DNA of 64,000 bases, taken from NCBI GenBank assembly GCA_963778895.1, contig CAVZVZ010000005.1:62001-126000 (forward strand), written 5' to 3'. Both the position numbers and the translations under genes were made by a program. The DNA is from CAVZVZ01 sp963778895. Its GTDB lineage: Bacteria; Actinomycetota; Acidimicrobiia; Acidimicrobiales; Acidimicrobilacustridaceae. Under the pieces are notes generated by a model. The model was not told the DNA's origin, did not search any database, and saw only the letters and a program-made list of their open reading frames with translations. Below are positions 1-8,976 of this stretch, piece by piece. The stretch's first letter is position 1; each line of letters starts with the position of its first letter.

Positions 1-2
1 TT

Positions 3-335
3 CAGGGCGGCACCATCACGGCGACCATGTCCGACGGCACCGACCGCGAATACCGGTTGAGCCCCGTGAGCGAGACCGGGTTCCTGTTGGCCGCCGGGCT
101 CTACGGCGGGTACGACGATCACTATCACGGGCAATGGCGGGGCGAGGCCCACCTCGAGGGCGATCACTACCCCGATTGCACGCTCCCTCAGGCGGTGAAG
201 CAGCTCCGCCATCACGGTCAACGACTGGTGCGAGTCGAGGATCCCGATGGCGCAATCGGCTACGGCGACCTGCAGAGCATCGTCAGCGGCCCGCACCCCG
301 AGATCGGCCTCACCGAGGAGGGCGAGATCCGTTGA
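3..335 (+). CDS. Hypothetical protein, C-terminal part only
   Basis: The reading frame is open from the first bases of the window to a TGA at 333-335, so this is the 3' end of a gene that starts upstream. About 110 residues are visible, rich in charged residues with several Gly-Tyr and Asp-His clusters (GLYGGYDDHYHGQWRGEAH). There is no membrane segment. I do not recognise the family. It points toward the convergent acyl-CoA synthetase gene, 20 bp away. An ATG at 27 is probably internal because the frame continues upstream without a stop. Confidence 0.6.
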   Translation, partial: QGGTITATMSDGTDREYRLSPVSETGFLLAAGLYGGYDDHYHGQWRGEAHLEGDHYPDCTLPQAVKQLRHHGQRLVRVEDPDGAIGYGDLQSIVSGPHPEIGLTEEGEIR

Positions 336-355
336 ACGACGCGCGGCCGCCTTCT

Positions 356-2051
356 TCAGCGGCTCAGCACCTCGGCCCGGCCGTTGGCCTCGAAACGCCG
401 AAGGATCTCGTCGCGATCGGACTCGGTGAGTCGACGCAGTGGCTCGCGGCGCTCGGGGCGCCAGTAGACGGGGTCATCGGCGGTCGACGTCCAGCGGGCT
501 CTTCGCAGCGGCGTCTTGTCGATCTTGTTCGTCGCGGTGACCGGTAGCGCCGGCACGATACGGACGTAGCGCGGCGACCACTTGGTCCCGAGGTCACGTT
601 GGGTCGGTGAGGAAGGCATCGAAGGCGGCCGGGTCGAACTCGACCCCGTCGGCCAGCTCGATCACCGCCATCGTCTGGTCGTCGACGGTGTGGTCATCGG
701 GAACCCCGAACACCGCGACACCCGCGACGCCGGGAAACCGCTGGATCACTCGCTCGACCGGCGCAGCAGCAAAGTTCTCGCCGTCGACACGGATCCAGTC
801 GGCGTTGCGGCCGGCGAAGTAGAACACGTCGTTCTCGTCGCGGTACGCAAGATCGCCCGACCAGTACCACCCCGCTCGGCTGCGCGCCGCGTTGGCCTCG
901 TCGTTGTTGTAGTAGCCCTCGAACCGGTCGAGCGCGTTGCGGCCCACGAGCTCACCGATGGCCTCGTCGGCGTTTACGAGCTTGCCGTCGGCGTCGAACC
1001 GGGCCCGCGGGCATTCCTCGTCGGTCGCGGGATCGATGATCGCGATGTCGAGTCCTTCGCCGGGCACGCCGAGCGCCTCGGGTGGCTGGCCAGGACTCGG
1101 GATCATCACGATGGCGTTCTCGCTCGAGCCGTAACCGCCGAACACCGGAGGGCCGAAGCGACGCTCGAACGCCTTCATGTCCGCCGTCGACGACTCGGGG
1201 GCCAGCACGAACTTCAGATCGTGGTCCTTGTCGTGCGCGGATTCGGGTGTGGCCAGGACGTACGCGAGCGCGCGACCGATCGTGCTGGTGAAGGTGCAGT
1301 GATACTGGCGCACATCGGGCAGGAAGCCCGAAGCCGAGAACTTCCGCTTGAACACCAACGACGCACCGCTCGCGAACGACGGGAACACCATCGCCATGAG
1401 TGCGTTGCCGTGGAAGACGGGCATCGAGCAATAGAGGATGTCCCGCGAGCGGAACGGCATCTGGCCCGTCGCCGCGCGCGCCGCCCGGCCCTGGGTGACC
1501 CGCACCGCCTTCGGCGCGGCCGTGGAGCCCGAGGTGAAGATCAACAGCAGCAGGTCCTCGGGAACCGGCGCCGCGGTGATCGCGGGTGCGTCGGGCCCGC
1601 GGTAGCGGGCAAGGGTCGCCTCGTGCTCGGGTGAGTCGGCGATGATCACATGGCCGGACGCGGCGCCGAGGTCGAGGCCATCGAGCAGTTCCGCATAGCT
1701 GGAGTCGGTGACGATCACCTGGCAGTCGGCGTGGCGGATGTCGCGGGCGAGCTCCGCGCCACGGCGGGTGGGGTTGATGCCGACGACGACGCGGCCCGAC
1801 AGCGCCGCACCCCCCAGCATGAAGAGGTACTCGGGCACGTTGTCGAGCAGCACTCCTACATGGAGCGGCTCTGTGCGCAGAAGGTCCTCGAGGTAGGCGC
1901 CGCGGACCTCCATCTCGGTCTCGACCTCGGCCCAGGTCCAGCGCTCGCCCTCGAACTGCAGTCCGACGTTCGGATCACCGGCGCGCGACCGCACCAGCTC
2001 GGCCACCGTGTCAGGCGGAGCCACGTCGGAAGTTGCGTTCTCAGCGGGCAA
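356..2051 (-). CDS. Acyl-CoA synthetase (AMP-binding), split by a frameshift
   Basis: Adenylate-forming enzyme that activates a fatty or carboxylic acid to its CoA thioester through an acyl-AMP. The N-terminal 485 residues carry the P-loop-like motif IFTSGSTAAPK, the GGYGSSEN region and the hinge motif YWSGDLAYRDENDVFYFAGR. That frame stops at 594 after DAFLTDPT. The natural continuation (QRDLGTKWSPRYVRI, then TNKIDKTPLRR with the catalytic Lys) lies in another frame down to 356. Removing one C from the CCC run near 600-604 joins them into a protein of about 560 residues, normal for the family. Start is TTG at 2049-2051. The substrate cannot be told. It lies 13 bp downstream of glutamate dehydrogenase on the same strand. 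Confidence 0.85.
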
Positions 2052-2064
2052 TGTCGTTCACCAG

Positions 2065-3300
2065 TCAGAAACCCAACAAGAAGAAGGCCTCTTTCACCTT
2101 CGCCGTCGCGATCCGGTATGCGGCAGACCGGTAGTCGATCGTGTCGGCGTCGGCGCGAGCGATGACTTGATCAGCGGCCGCGACGAGTCGCTCGCGAAGT
2201 CGCTCGTTGACCTCCGTGAGGGTCCAGGAGAACTGTTGGAGGTTCTGTACCCACTCGAAGTAGCTGACGATGACTCCACCCGCGTTGGCAAGGATGTCGG
2301 GGATCACGGTGATCCCCCGTCGTGTGAGCAACGCGTCAGCTTCAGCAGTGACAGGGCTGTTGGCGGCTTCCACGACGACGCGTGCCTGTACGTCCGACAC
2401 GTTGGCCTCGGTGATTGCGCCACTGAGAGCAGCGGGCACGAGATAGTCGCATTCGAGGGCGAGCAGTTCGGCGTTCGTGATCGGCGTGCCCTCCGGGAGC
2501 ACATCGACCTGTTCGGCGGCCGCCACGAGCTGAGCCAGTGCAAACCCGCCGGCAGAGAAGCTGCCGCCTTTGCGGTTGCTGACCGCGATGACCTTCATGC
2601 CCAGCTCGGTGACGAAGCGAGCGACGTGCGTGCCGACGTTGCCGAAGCCCTGAATGACGACTCGCGCACCGTTCAAGTCCTCGGCGCGGTGACGGGCGAC
2701 AGTCTCGACGACGATGCTCACCCCGAGGCCGGTTGCTTCGGTGCGGCCGAGAGAGCCGCCGATGATCACCGGCTTGCCAGTCACCACCGCCGGGCTGAGT
2801 CCGTAGAGCTTGGCGTACTCATCGTTGATCCAGGCCATCACCTGGGCGTTCGTTCCCACGTCAGGCGCGGGAATGTCACGGTTCGGTCCGAGCAACCGAT
2901 GGAACTTCTCGACGAACTTACGGGTCAACGCCTCGAGCTCGCGACTGGACAAGGCGCTCGCGTCGCAGTCGATCCCGCCTTTGGCTCCACCGAAGGGAAC
3001 ATCGACCAAGGCCGCTTTGAGCGTCATGAGGCAGGCAAGGCCTCGAGCCTCGTCGAGGTCGAGCTCGGGGTGATAGCGAATCCCGCCCTTGTAGGGACCC
3101 CGGGCGTTGTGATGCTGCACTCGATAGGCATTGAACACCGACACCGACCCGTCGTCGCGCCGCAGGGGCAACTCTGCTCGAGTCTCTCGACTGGCCAACA
3201 GGAGAAGCCTCGTCGTCGCGTCGTCGAAGGCCAACGCGCGGCACGCTGTCGGTGAAGAACGTGTCATGGGTCGAACGCGCCGAGCTCGGATCGTCTCCAT
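2065..3300 (-). CDS. gdhA: Glu/Leu/Phe/Val family dehydrogenase, probably glutamate dehydrogenase
   Basis: Catalyses reversible oxidative deamination of glutamate to 2-oxoglutarate with NAD(P), in the cytosol. At 411 residues it has the size of the small hexameric class. Visible motifs are the substrate-binding PYKGGIRYHP, the family signature PFGGAKGGI with its catalytic Lys, the Asp-containing RDIPAPDVGTN, and the nucleotide-binding VVIQGFGNVGTHVA. The C-terminal SYFEWVQNLQ is typical of GDH rather than leucine dehydrogenase. An internal Met at residue 12 is an alternative start. The assignment to glutamate is from family resemblance; cofactor preference is not determinable here. Confidence 0.85.
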   Translation of the reverse strand: METIRARRVRPMTRSSPTACRALAFDDATTRLLLLASRETRAELPLRRDDGSVSVFNAYRVQHHNARGPYKGGIRYHPELDLDEARGLACLMTLKAALVDVPFGGAKGGIDCDASALSSRELEALTRKFVEKFHRLLGPNRDIPAPDVGTNAQVMAWINDEYAKLYGLSPAVVTGKPVIIGGSLGRTEATGLGVSIVVETVARHRAEDLNGARVVIQGFGNVGTHVARFVTELGMKVIAVSNRKGGSFSAGGFALAQLVAAAEQVDVLPEGTPITNAELLALECDYLVPAALSGAITEANVSDVQARVVVEAANSPVTAEADALLTRRGITVIPDILANAGGVIVSYFEWVQNLQQFSWTLTEVNERLRERLVAAADQVIARADADTIDYRSAAYRIATAKVKEAFFLLGF

Positions 3301-3349
3301 CCTGAGTCACCGCCGCAGGCTAGCCACGCTGACGAGGCAGGCCGGCCGT

Positions 3350-5995
3350 TCAGTGCGGTAGCCGCTGGTGGTGGCTCCAGCGAGCAGCGAGACGGTGGAT
3401 CCGGTGGCTTCGATCGCGTCGAAGGGGTCTTTCGCCGGTTGTCGCGTGGACTCTGTAGAAGAAGTACTTGGCGACTTCGACGCACAGCAGGTAGGTGACG
3501 ACGAAAGCGACGAGCACGGCGAAGAACGCGGGCGGCAGCGGCGCGAAGCCCAGCGCGTCGTTCACCGGACTCTGCGGTATCAAGGCACCGACGGCCACGA
3601 CGGCGATCACCGAGATGAGGAGCGGCCGTGACGGGCGGCTGCGAAAGAAGGGGACCCGTCGGGTACGGATGACGAACACGATGAGGGTCTGGGTGGCAAG
3701 CGATTCGACGAACCAGCCCGAGCGGAACAGCGGCGCGGCGGCGTGGAAGCCCCAGAGCATGACGGCGAAGGTGGCGAAGTCGAAGATGGAGCTGATCGGA
3801 CCGAACCGAACCATGAACCGGCGGATGAAGCCGATGTCCCAGTGCGAGGGCCGGGCCAGTTGCTCCTCGTCGACGCGGTCGGTGGGGATGGTCATCTGAC
3901 TGGTGTCGTACAGCAGGTTGTTGAGCAGGATCTGCGACGGGAGCATCGGCAGGAACGGCAGGAACGCGGCGGCGACAGTGACGCTGAACATGTTCCCGAA
4001 GTTCGACGAAGTACCCATGAGCACGTACTTGATGGTGTTGGCGAAGATGCCTCGGCCTTCAGCGACCCCGTCGGCGAGCACATCGAGATCACGTTCGAGC
4101 AGGATGATGTCTGCGGCGTCCTTCGCGACATCGGTGGCGGAATCCACGGAGACTCCGACATCGGCGTGGTGGAGCGCGAGGGCGTCGTTGACTCCGTCGC
4201 CGAGGAACGCGACGGCCGAACCGGCGCGGCGTTGCGCGCTGAGGATGCGTGCCTTCTGTTCAGGGCTCACCCGAGCGAAGATCGACGCGTGTTTGACCGC
4301 TTCGGTCAGTGCGTCATCGTCGAGGGCGTCGAGGTCGGAGCCGGTCAGCGTGCCGGCGGAGACCATGCCGAGCGTCCGGCAGACGGTTTCGGCGACGATC
4401 GGGTTGTCGCCGGTGACGATCTTGACGGTGATGCCGAGGGCGTCGAGGCGTGAGATCGAGCCGGCCGCCGACGGTTTCGGCTGGTCGAGGAACGTCAGGT
4501 AGCCGGCAAGGCACAGGTCGTGTTCGTCCGCCGGCGTGACGGTGGTCAGTTCGGGTGCGGCGCGGGTCGCGATGGCTACCACCCGGTTTCCAGCACTGAA
4601 CTCGCGCTCGAGCGCACGACGCGCCTCGTCGGGAACATCGACGCAGTGCTCGAGCACGGTCTCGGGGGCGCCCTTCGTGATGAGCAGGCGCTGATCGCCG
4701 CTGATCGACCAGTACCGAGACGCAGCGACGAGTCGTGGTCGAACGGCGCGATAGCCAGGCGATGCACGTCGCCGATCGCGACCGCGGCCGCTCCTGGAGC
4801 TTCCCACAGCGCGGTGTCGAGCGGGTTGCCGCCGACTGCGGTCCCTCCCGATAAGGTCGCTTCGTTGCACACCAGCCCGAGGCGCAACACCTCCTGGCTG
4901 TCTTCGCCCGCCGGGTTGATCGCACGTTCGAAGCTGATGTGGCCGTCGGTGAGGGTGCCGGTCTTGTCGGTGAACAACACGTCGATGTCGCCCAGGTCTT
5001 CGATGCACACCAGCCGTTTGACGAGGACCTTCTTCTCGAGCAAGCCGACGCGAGCCGGTGGCCAGGCTCGTGGACACGACCGCCGGGAGCAACTGCGGAG
5101 TGATGCCCACCGCAACCGCGAGCGAGAACAGCACCGCCTCTATCACCGGTCGACCGAGCAGGATGTTCACCACGAAGATCGTCACGCTGAGCACCCCGGC
5201 GACCTTGGCCAGCAGCCCCGAGAAGCGGGCCAGGCCACGCTGGAACTCGGTCTGCGGGTGTCGCTCACCCAGACCGACGGCGATCCGTCCGAACTGGGTG
5301 GAACGTCCGGTGGCGACGACCACTGCGTCGGCCGAACCCTCGTGCAGGACGGTTCCCATGAACAGGCACGACGACAGATCCGCGATCGCCGATTCCGCCG
5401 CGACCGGGCTCGAGGACTTCTCGGCCGGGACCGACTCGCCCGTGAGGATCGACTCGTCGCACTCCAGATCATTCGCGCGCAACAACCGCACATCCGCCGG
5501 CACGATCGCACCGACACCGAGACGCACGACGTCGCCCGGCACCAAGTGGGTGACCTCCACGCTGGCAGGCTCACCATCGCGGATCACCGTGACCACATGG
5601 CGGATCTCGTCGTGCATCGCCTCGGCGGCCCGCTCGGCCCGATACTCGTTCGCGAACCCCAAACCCACCGACGCCGTGATGATCACCCCGATGATCAACG
5701 CATCGGCGCCCTCGCCCACGAACGCCGACACCAACGCGGCGCCCAACAACAGCCACAGCAACGGACTGCTGACCTGCCGGAGCAACACCGACAGCGCGCT
5801 GGTGTGATGGGAACGCACCGCGTTCGGACCACACGTCGCCGCCCGCTCCGTCGCCGCCTCTGAGCTGAGGCCGGTCCTGCTCGTCCCCAACAGCTCCAGG
5901 ACGCGATCCTCGGACATCGCGGCAGCCGCCGTGATCGACGGGACAGCTGCTGGGTCGAACCGGGCCTCCAGACGGAGCGGGACGTCGGAGGACAC
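3350..5995 (-). CDS. mgtA: MgtA-type magnesium-translocating P-type ATPase, with two frameshifts
   Basis: Inner-membrane cation pump of the P3B (MgtA/MgtB) type. The actuator motif ILTGESVPAEK, the hinge GDGVNDALALHHADVGVSVD and the C-terminal membrane segments are in the main frame. The phosphorylation motif DKTGTLTDG is not. Between about 4725 and 5040 the main frame reads unrelated Arg-rich sequence, while the genuine P/N-domain sequence (KKVLVKRLVCIEDLGDIDVLFTDKTGTLTDG-type) lies one frame away. Dropping one base near 5037 restores RRLARKKVLVKR; a second change near 4725 (two extra bases or one missing) returns to the main frame. As written, translation would give a dead pump of 881 residues. 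Start is GTG at 5995; Met27 (MSEDRVLELLG) is an alternative. Confidence 0.85.
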   Translation of the reverse strand: MSSDVPLRLEARFDPAAVPSITAAAAMSEDRVLELLGTSRTGLSSEAATERAATCGPNAVRSHHTSALSVLLRQVSSPLLWLLLGAALVSAFVGEGADALIIGVIITASVGLGFANEYRAERAAEAMHDEIRHVVTVIRDGEPASVEVTHLVPGDVVRLGVGAIVPADVRLLRANDLECDESILTGESVPAEKSSSPVAAESAIADLSSCLFMGTVLHEGSADAVVVATGRSTQFGRIAVGLGERHPQTEFQRGLARFSGLLAKVAGVLSVTIFVVNILLGRPVIEAVLFSLAVAVGITPQLLPAVVSTSLATGSRRLAREEGPRQTAGVHRRPGRHRRVVHRQDRHPHRRPHQLRTCDQPGGRRQPGGVAPRAGVQRSDLIGRDRSRRQPARHRAVGSSRSGRGRDRRRASPGYRAVRPRLVAASRYWSISGDQRLLITKGAPETVLEHCVDVPDEARRALEREFSAGNRVVAIATRAAPELTTVTPADEHDLCLAGYLTFLDQPKPSAAGSISRLDALGITVKIVTGDNPIVAETVCRTLGMVSAGTLTGSDLDALDDDALTEAVKHASIFARVSPEQKARILSAQRRAGSAVAFLGDGVNDALALHHADVGVSVDSATDVAKDAADIILLERDLDVLADGVAEGRGIFANTIKYVLMGTSSNFGNMFSVTVAAAFLPFLPMLPSQILLNNLLYDTSQMTIPTDRVDEEQLARPSHWDIGFIRRFMVRFGPISSIFDFATFAVMLWGFHAAAPLFRSGWFVESLATQTLIVFVIRTRRVPFFRSRPSRPLLISVIAVVAVGALIPQSPVNDALGFAPLPPAFFAVLVAFVVTYLLCVEVAKYFFYRVHATTGERPLRRDRSHRIHRLAARWSHHQRLPH

Positions 5996-6152
5996 AGGAA
6001 GGAATCTATGACCTGCAGGGCGACATCGAGGTAGGGCCGCAGGTCACGATCCCGGCCAATGAAGGACGTTGGACCCTGCCGCGGGCATGCGAAGACCGAC
6101 AAGATGTCGGTGGTGCCTGCACCAGGCATCGAGAACAGAAAGGAGCGTGGCT

Positions 6153-6362
6153 ATGAAGGCAGCAGTGGGTGACCAGCTCGTGATCCGAGGCCACGCCATT
6201 AGCCAGCACGAGCGACACGCCACCATCGTCGAGGTGCGCGGCAAGGACGGAGGCCCTCCCTATGTGATCCATTGGGACGACGATCCCCACGACGTTCCCC
6301 AAGATCACCTGTTCTTCCCAGGCCCGGACGCCGACGTCGAACACACCCCCCGCCCCAGCTGA
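6153..6362 (+). CDS. DUF1918 domain protein
   Basis: A 69-residue protein with the DUF1918 pattern: VGDQLVIRGH at the start, then RHATIVEVRG and YVIHWDDDPH. Proteins of this family are small, probably SH3-like, and common in actinobacteria; their role is unknown. The ATG at 6153 has a good ribosome-binding site (AAAGGAG, about 8 bp upstream), which decides this start over upstream in-frame codons. It is divergent from the P-type ATPase. Confidence 0.85.
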   Translation: MKAAVGDQLVIRGHAISQHERHATIVEVRGKDGGPPYVIHWDDDPHDVPQDHLFFPGPDADVEHTPRPS

Positions 6363-6426
6363 CTCCCGCTCGTAGTACCGCGACGGACGGTGACCGAAAG
6401 AGTGTGAGGACAGTAGCGTCACCGCG

Positions 6427-6639
6427 GTGAACCGATATCGGGTCGAAGTAGCACGATGGACGGATTCCGACGACGGGGCTCGGGCACTCGAGGACCAACT
6501 CAATGCGCTCGCCGACGAAGGCTGGGAGCTCACGTTCATGATCCCGACGATGGCGGACACGTCCATCCGGGCACTGATGGGCGCGGCCTCGGCCGGTACC
6601 ACCGAGATGGCACTTGTTCTCCAAAGGGTCGACGGCTGA
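6427..6639 (+). CDS. DUF4177-like small protein
   Basis: A 70-residue protein starting at GTG. The core LEDQLNALADEGWELTFMIP resembles the DUF4177 pattern, in which a short helix is followed by EGWEL and a beta-strand. There is no signal or membrane segment. Function is unknown. It follows the DUF1918 gene by about 65 bp in the same direction and may be co-transcribed. Confidence 0.6.
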   Translation: MNRYRVEVARWTDSDDGARALEDQLNALADEGWELTFMIPTMADTSIRALMGAASAGTTEMALVLQRVDG

Positions 6640-6666
6640 ACCGACGTCCGAACACCGAATACCGAG

Positions 6667-6972
6667 TCAGCAGCCCGTTGCTGCCTGGAGCGTCTGGCAG
6701 GCGTCGGCCATCCGTGCCGGTGAGAGGGAGACCACCTTCCGGCGAAACGACTCGCGACGAATCGTGTGGATGTTGTCGAAGTTCACCACGCTTCCCGTCG
6801 GGACCCCGTCGGCAGTCGTCAGCTCGAGCTCGGACGCAAGGCCGCGACGCGTTCGAGTCAGCGCTGCGACGACCACTGCGCCGATGCGATCGGCGACCGG
6901 ATCGCGGGTCAATACGAGCACCGGTCGATCACCGCCGGGGGTCGCGGCGAACCAGATCTCACCCCGCTGCAT
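6667..6972 (-). CDS. mazF: MazF/PemK-family endoribonuclease toxin
   Basis: A 101-residue protein beginning MQRGEIWFAATPGGDRPVLV, the usual N-terminus of MazF mRNA interferases (RGEIW, then PVLVL), followed by a strand ending in VVNFDNIHTIRRE that matches the conserved DQIRTID-type segment. The ATG at 6972 was chosen because homology begins there and the upstream reading is only the antitoxin gene in another frame. It overlaps the antitoxin stop by 14 bp, as expected of a translationally coupled toxin-antitoxin pair. Confidence 0.85.
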   Translation of the reverse strand: MQRGEIWFAATPGGDRPVLVLTRDPVADRIGAVVVAALTRTRRGLASELELTTADGVPTGSVVNFDNIHTIRRESFRRKVVSLSPARMADACQTLQAATGC

Positions 6973-7213
6973 CGACCACCCAGTCCGACCAGTCCTCGGC
7001 GGGACCCCAATCGGCGATGTCGGCCAGCACCTGTTCCCCGTCCTCGAGCGGCTGTGCGTTCCAGCGATCCGCGTCGCCCTCGGAGGCCAGTCGATCGAGG
7101 TGGCGGCGGAGGGCCTCACGCAGGAGCTCGGACCGGCCCACGCCGAGCGCCTGCGCCCACCATTGGACTTCCTCGGCATCGCGCTTCTCGACGCGAAAGC
7201 TGAGCATTGTCAT
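6959..7213 (-). CDS. Ribbon-helix-helix (CopG-like) antitoxin
   Basis: An 84-residue protein with an N-terminal ribbon-helix-helix: strand MTMLSFRVEKRDAEEVQWWA followed by GVGRSELLREALRRHL. The acidic C-terminus (DIADWGPAEDWSDWV) is the kind of disordered tail that wraps a MazF dimer. It is upstream of and overlaps mazF. It should neutralise the toxin and repress the operon promoter upstream of 7213. The pairing of an RHH antitoxin with MazF is known in actinobacteria. Confidence 0.8.
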   Translation of the reverse strand: MTMLSFRVEKRDAEEVQWWAQALGVGRSELLREALRRHLDRLASEGDADRWNAQPLEDGEQVLADIADWGPAEDWSDWVVDAAG

Positions 7214-7541
7214 ACAGGGACTCTAATGCGTATTACGGGTCCGGGCTACCCACCGCCTCCCCCGTTGGATCAACCAGCTCCAGGGGTCCCGCCGAGATGG
7301 CGCCGGTCCGGCACCACGTGCGCACGAACAGGTACATCGCCGCTCCGAGGGTGGCACGTTCAATGTGGTGGAGCACCTGGGTCACATCGACCTAAGGGAG
7401 AGCGAGGTCTGCTCGACACAGGTGACGCCAGCGTGCCGACAACTCCGCTGCGGTTTCAACGACCGCGCCGATATAGACGATGTGGGCCGTGGTGCTGCGC
7501 GGTGAGTGGGGCAGCGTTACCGGGATGTCGCGACATGAGTC
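7214..7541. other. Non-coding stretch between toxin-antitoxin operon and HTH remnant
   Basis: No reading frame here shows protein-like composition or a credible start. It should contain the toxin-antitoxin promoter just right of 7213. The remainder, with the adjacent HTH remnant, looks like degraded accessory DNA. Confidence 0.4.
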
Positions 7542-7844
7542 AGCAAACAGTGGATCGTACGCGAGTACGTCGCAGGGTCATCGATTTACTCGCTTGCCGA
7601 GCGACTGCAGGTCAACCGGACCACGATCATCCGCCACCTCGACGGCAAAGGCGTTGCGCGGCGGAGGGTTGTGCGCAAGATGACCGACCTCTCCGTTCAC
7701 CGGGCCGCGACTCGCTACGAGTCGGGCGAATCGCTGAAGGTGGTCGCCGCCCGGTTCGGCGTCGACGCGAGGACGCTCGCCCGCGAGTTCGAGCGGGCGG
7801 GGATCCCGACGCGACCTCGGCGCGGAGGGGCTGCGCGAGCGTGA
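7542..7844 (+). pseudogene. Double-HTH family copy A, start lost
   Basis: Without a start codon, the frame from about 7542 to the TGA at 7842-7844 reads as a member of the double-HTH family seen at 17868, 28751, 30338, 30782 and 33367: SSIYSLAERLQVNRTTIIRH, then VARRRVVRKMTD, then ESLKVVAARFGVDARTLARE and a tail PTRPRRG. The first helix-turn-helix has the family pattern SLAxRxxVxRTTxxxHLD and the second VAxxFGVDARTLAREFxRAG. An in-frame TGA at 7536 precedes it, no ATG or GTG is well placed, and the conserved leader of the other copies is absent. It is therefore probably a decayed copy. Confidence 0.65.
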
Positions 7845-7921
7845 TCATCACGTCGCCAACGCAAATATCAGTCGGCTAAGTCCGACAAGCTGGCTGTCTC
7901 CTGACACCGCCAAGACTCGCC

Positions 7922-8773
7922 GTGCCGCAAGGCGTGCGCGAGGCTGTCGGCGTGGCGGAGGTCGTGACTGTCGACAAGCTTCCGGCTTCGCTTCTCGCCG
8001 CCGTGCGGTTCGAACTCCGGCAGGCCGTGCGCCCGCCGTACACCGTGCCAGCGGTGGTCACGTTCAATGGACTGCTGATGGCCAGCGCATGGTTCCTGCT
8101 GCCGACTAAGTGGTTGGACTGGCTGTTCACCCTGCACGGCCCGCTGGCTTTCGCGATGGTGATGGCCGGGTGGATGTACTCCGACGTGCCCGCCACCAAT
8201 GTGCTTGCCCCCGACCGCGAGCGGGTCTTGGCTGCGCTCGACGACCCGGTGATGATGCGCCGTCTGTTGTTCGCCAAGAACCTCTGTCTCTGGTGCTTCG
8301 TCGCGCCGTTCTGCGCCTTGGTCGCTCTGATCATCGGCGATGTCCATCACGACTGGCCGCCCACTGTGGTCAGCGTCACGGCCATCGCCATTGTGCCGTT
8401 CGGAACACTCGGTGTCGCCGCCTGGATCGGCATCCTCTGGCCCTATCACCCCCGCGATCTGCGCTTCCGGTGGCAACACCGCCACGATTGGTTCCACATG
8501 ATCGTGCGGTGGCTGGTACTGATCCTCATCCCGTACGGGCTCGTACCCGTTCTCGCCGTGCTTGTGATAACTCCCAGCCTGGTGCTGTGGTCAATGCTGT
8601 CGACCAATGGGCTCAGCAATCGACTTCCCACCACACACTTCGCCGGCGGGATCGCACTCGCGGCGGTGGTCTCGATGGGACTGTTCTACGGCGGACACCG
8701 AACCGGCCTGCGCATCATCCGCCGCCGCCACGACGACCTTCGGGGCTATCTCAGCAACCCCGACCAAGGCTGA
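7922..8773 (+). CDS. Multi-pass membrane protein, ABC-2 permease-like
   Basis: A 283-residue protein with about six hydrophobic segments (roughly residues 43-62, 66-86, 118-140, 146-172, 194-225 and 242-262). The order resembles ABC-2 type permeases, with an N-terminal amphipathic ELRQAVRPPYTVP before the first span and a cytosolic loop containing APDRERVLAALDDPV. No ATP-binding partner is adjacent, so the assignment is tentative. GTG at 7922 is the longest start; GTG at 7952 is an alternative. Confidence 0.65.
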   Translation: MPQGVREAVGVAEVVTVDKLPASLLAAVRFELRQAVRPPYTVPAVVTFNGLLMASAWFLLPTKWLDWLFTLHGPLAFAMVMAGWMYSDVPATNVLAPDRERVLAALDDPVMMRRLLFAKNLCLWCFVAPFCALVALIIGDVHHDWPPTVVSVTAIAIVPFGTLGVAAWIGILWPYHPRDLRFRWQHRHDWFHMIVRWLVLILIPYGLVPVLAVLVITPSLVLWSMLSTNGLSNRLPTTHFAGGIALAAVVSMGLFYGGHRTGLRIIRRRHDDLRGYLSNPDQG

Positions 8774-8920
8774 CACCAAGGGACTCCGGCGTGCCGTGGT
8801 GCTTCATCGCACGCTCGCCCTAGGTATTTGCGGTGTCACCCCAATCGTGGTGGTCGTGCCGTTCCGAGCCATGACCACTGATGCCGTCGGTCCCGCTGCT
8901 CGTGGTGGCCGAATCGCAAA

Positions 8921-8954
8921 CTAGGGCCCGTCCGCGTGCTCGGTCGGGCCCTAG
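8921..8954. terminator. Perfect 10-bp inverted repeat, probable terminator or operator
   Basis: CTAGGGCCCG at 8921-8930 and CGGGCCCTAG at 8945-8954 form a perfect 10-bp stem with a 14-nt loop. There is no T-run on either side. It lies between the membrane protein and the LAL regulator gene, 22 bp before the latter's first ATG. It could stop upstream transcripts, or it could be an operator. Confidence 0.5.
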
Positions 8955-8976
8955 GACCCTATGGACGACGTAGTGC

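Noticed and set aside
582..1634. Long plus-strand open frame opposite the acyl-CoA synthetase
   Set aside because: Low-complexity Arg/Val/Gly composition with no family pattern, while the minus strand has clear AMP-binding motifs. It is a high-GC antisense shadow.
2008..3255. 415-codon plus-strand frame opposite glutamate dehydrogenase
   Set aside because: No recognisable domain; the opposite strand has full GDH motifs in frame.
4520..5863. 447-codon plus-strand frame opposite the P-type ATPase
   Set aside because: Arg/His-rich shadow; the minus strand carries TGES, DKTGT and GDGVND motifs.
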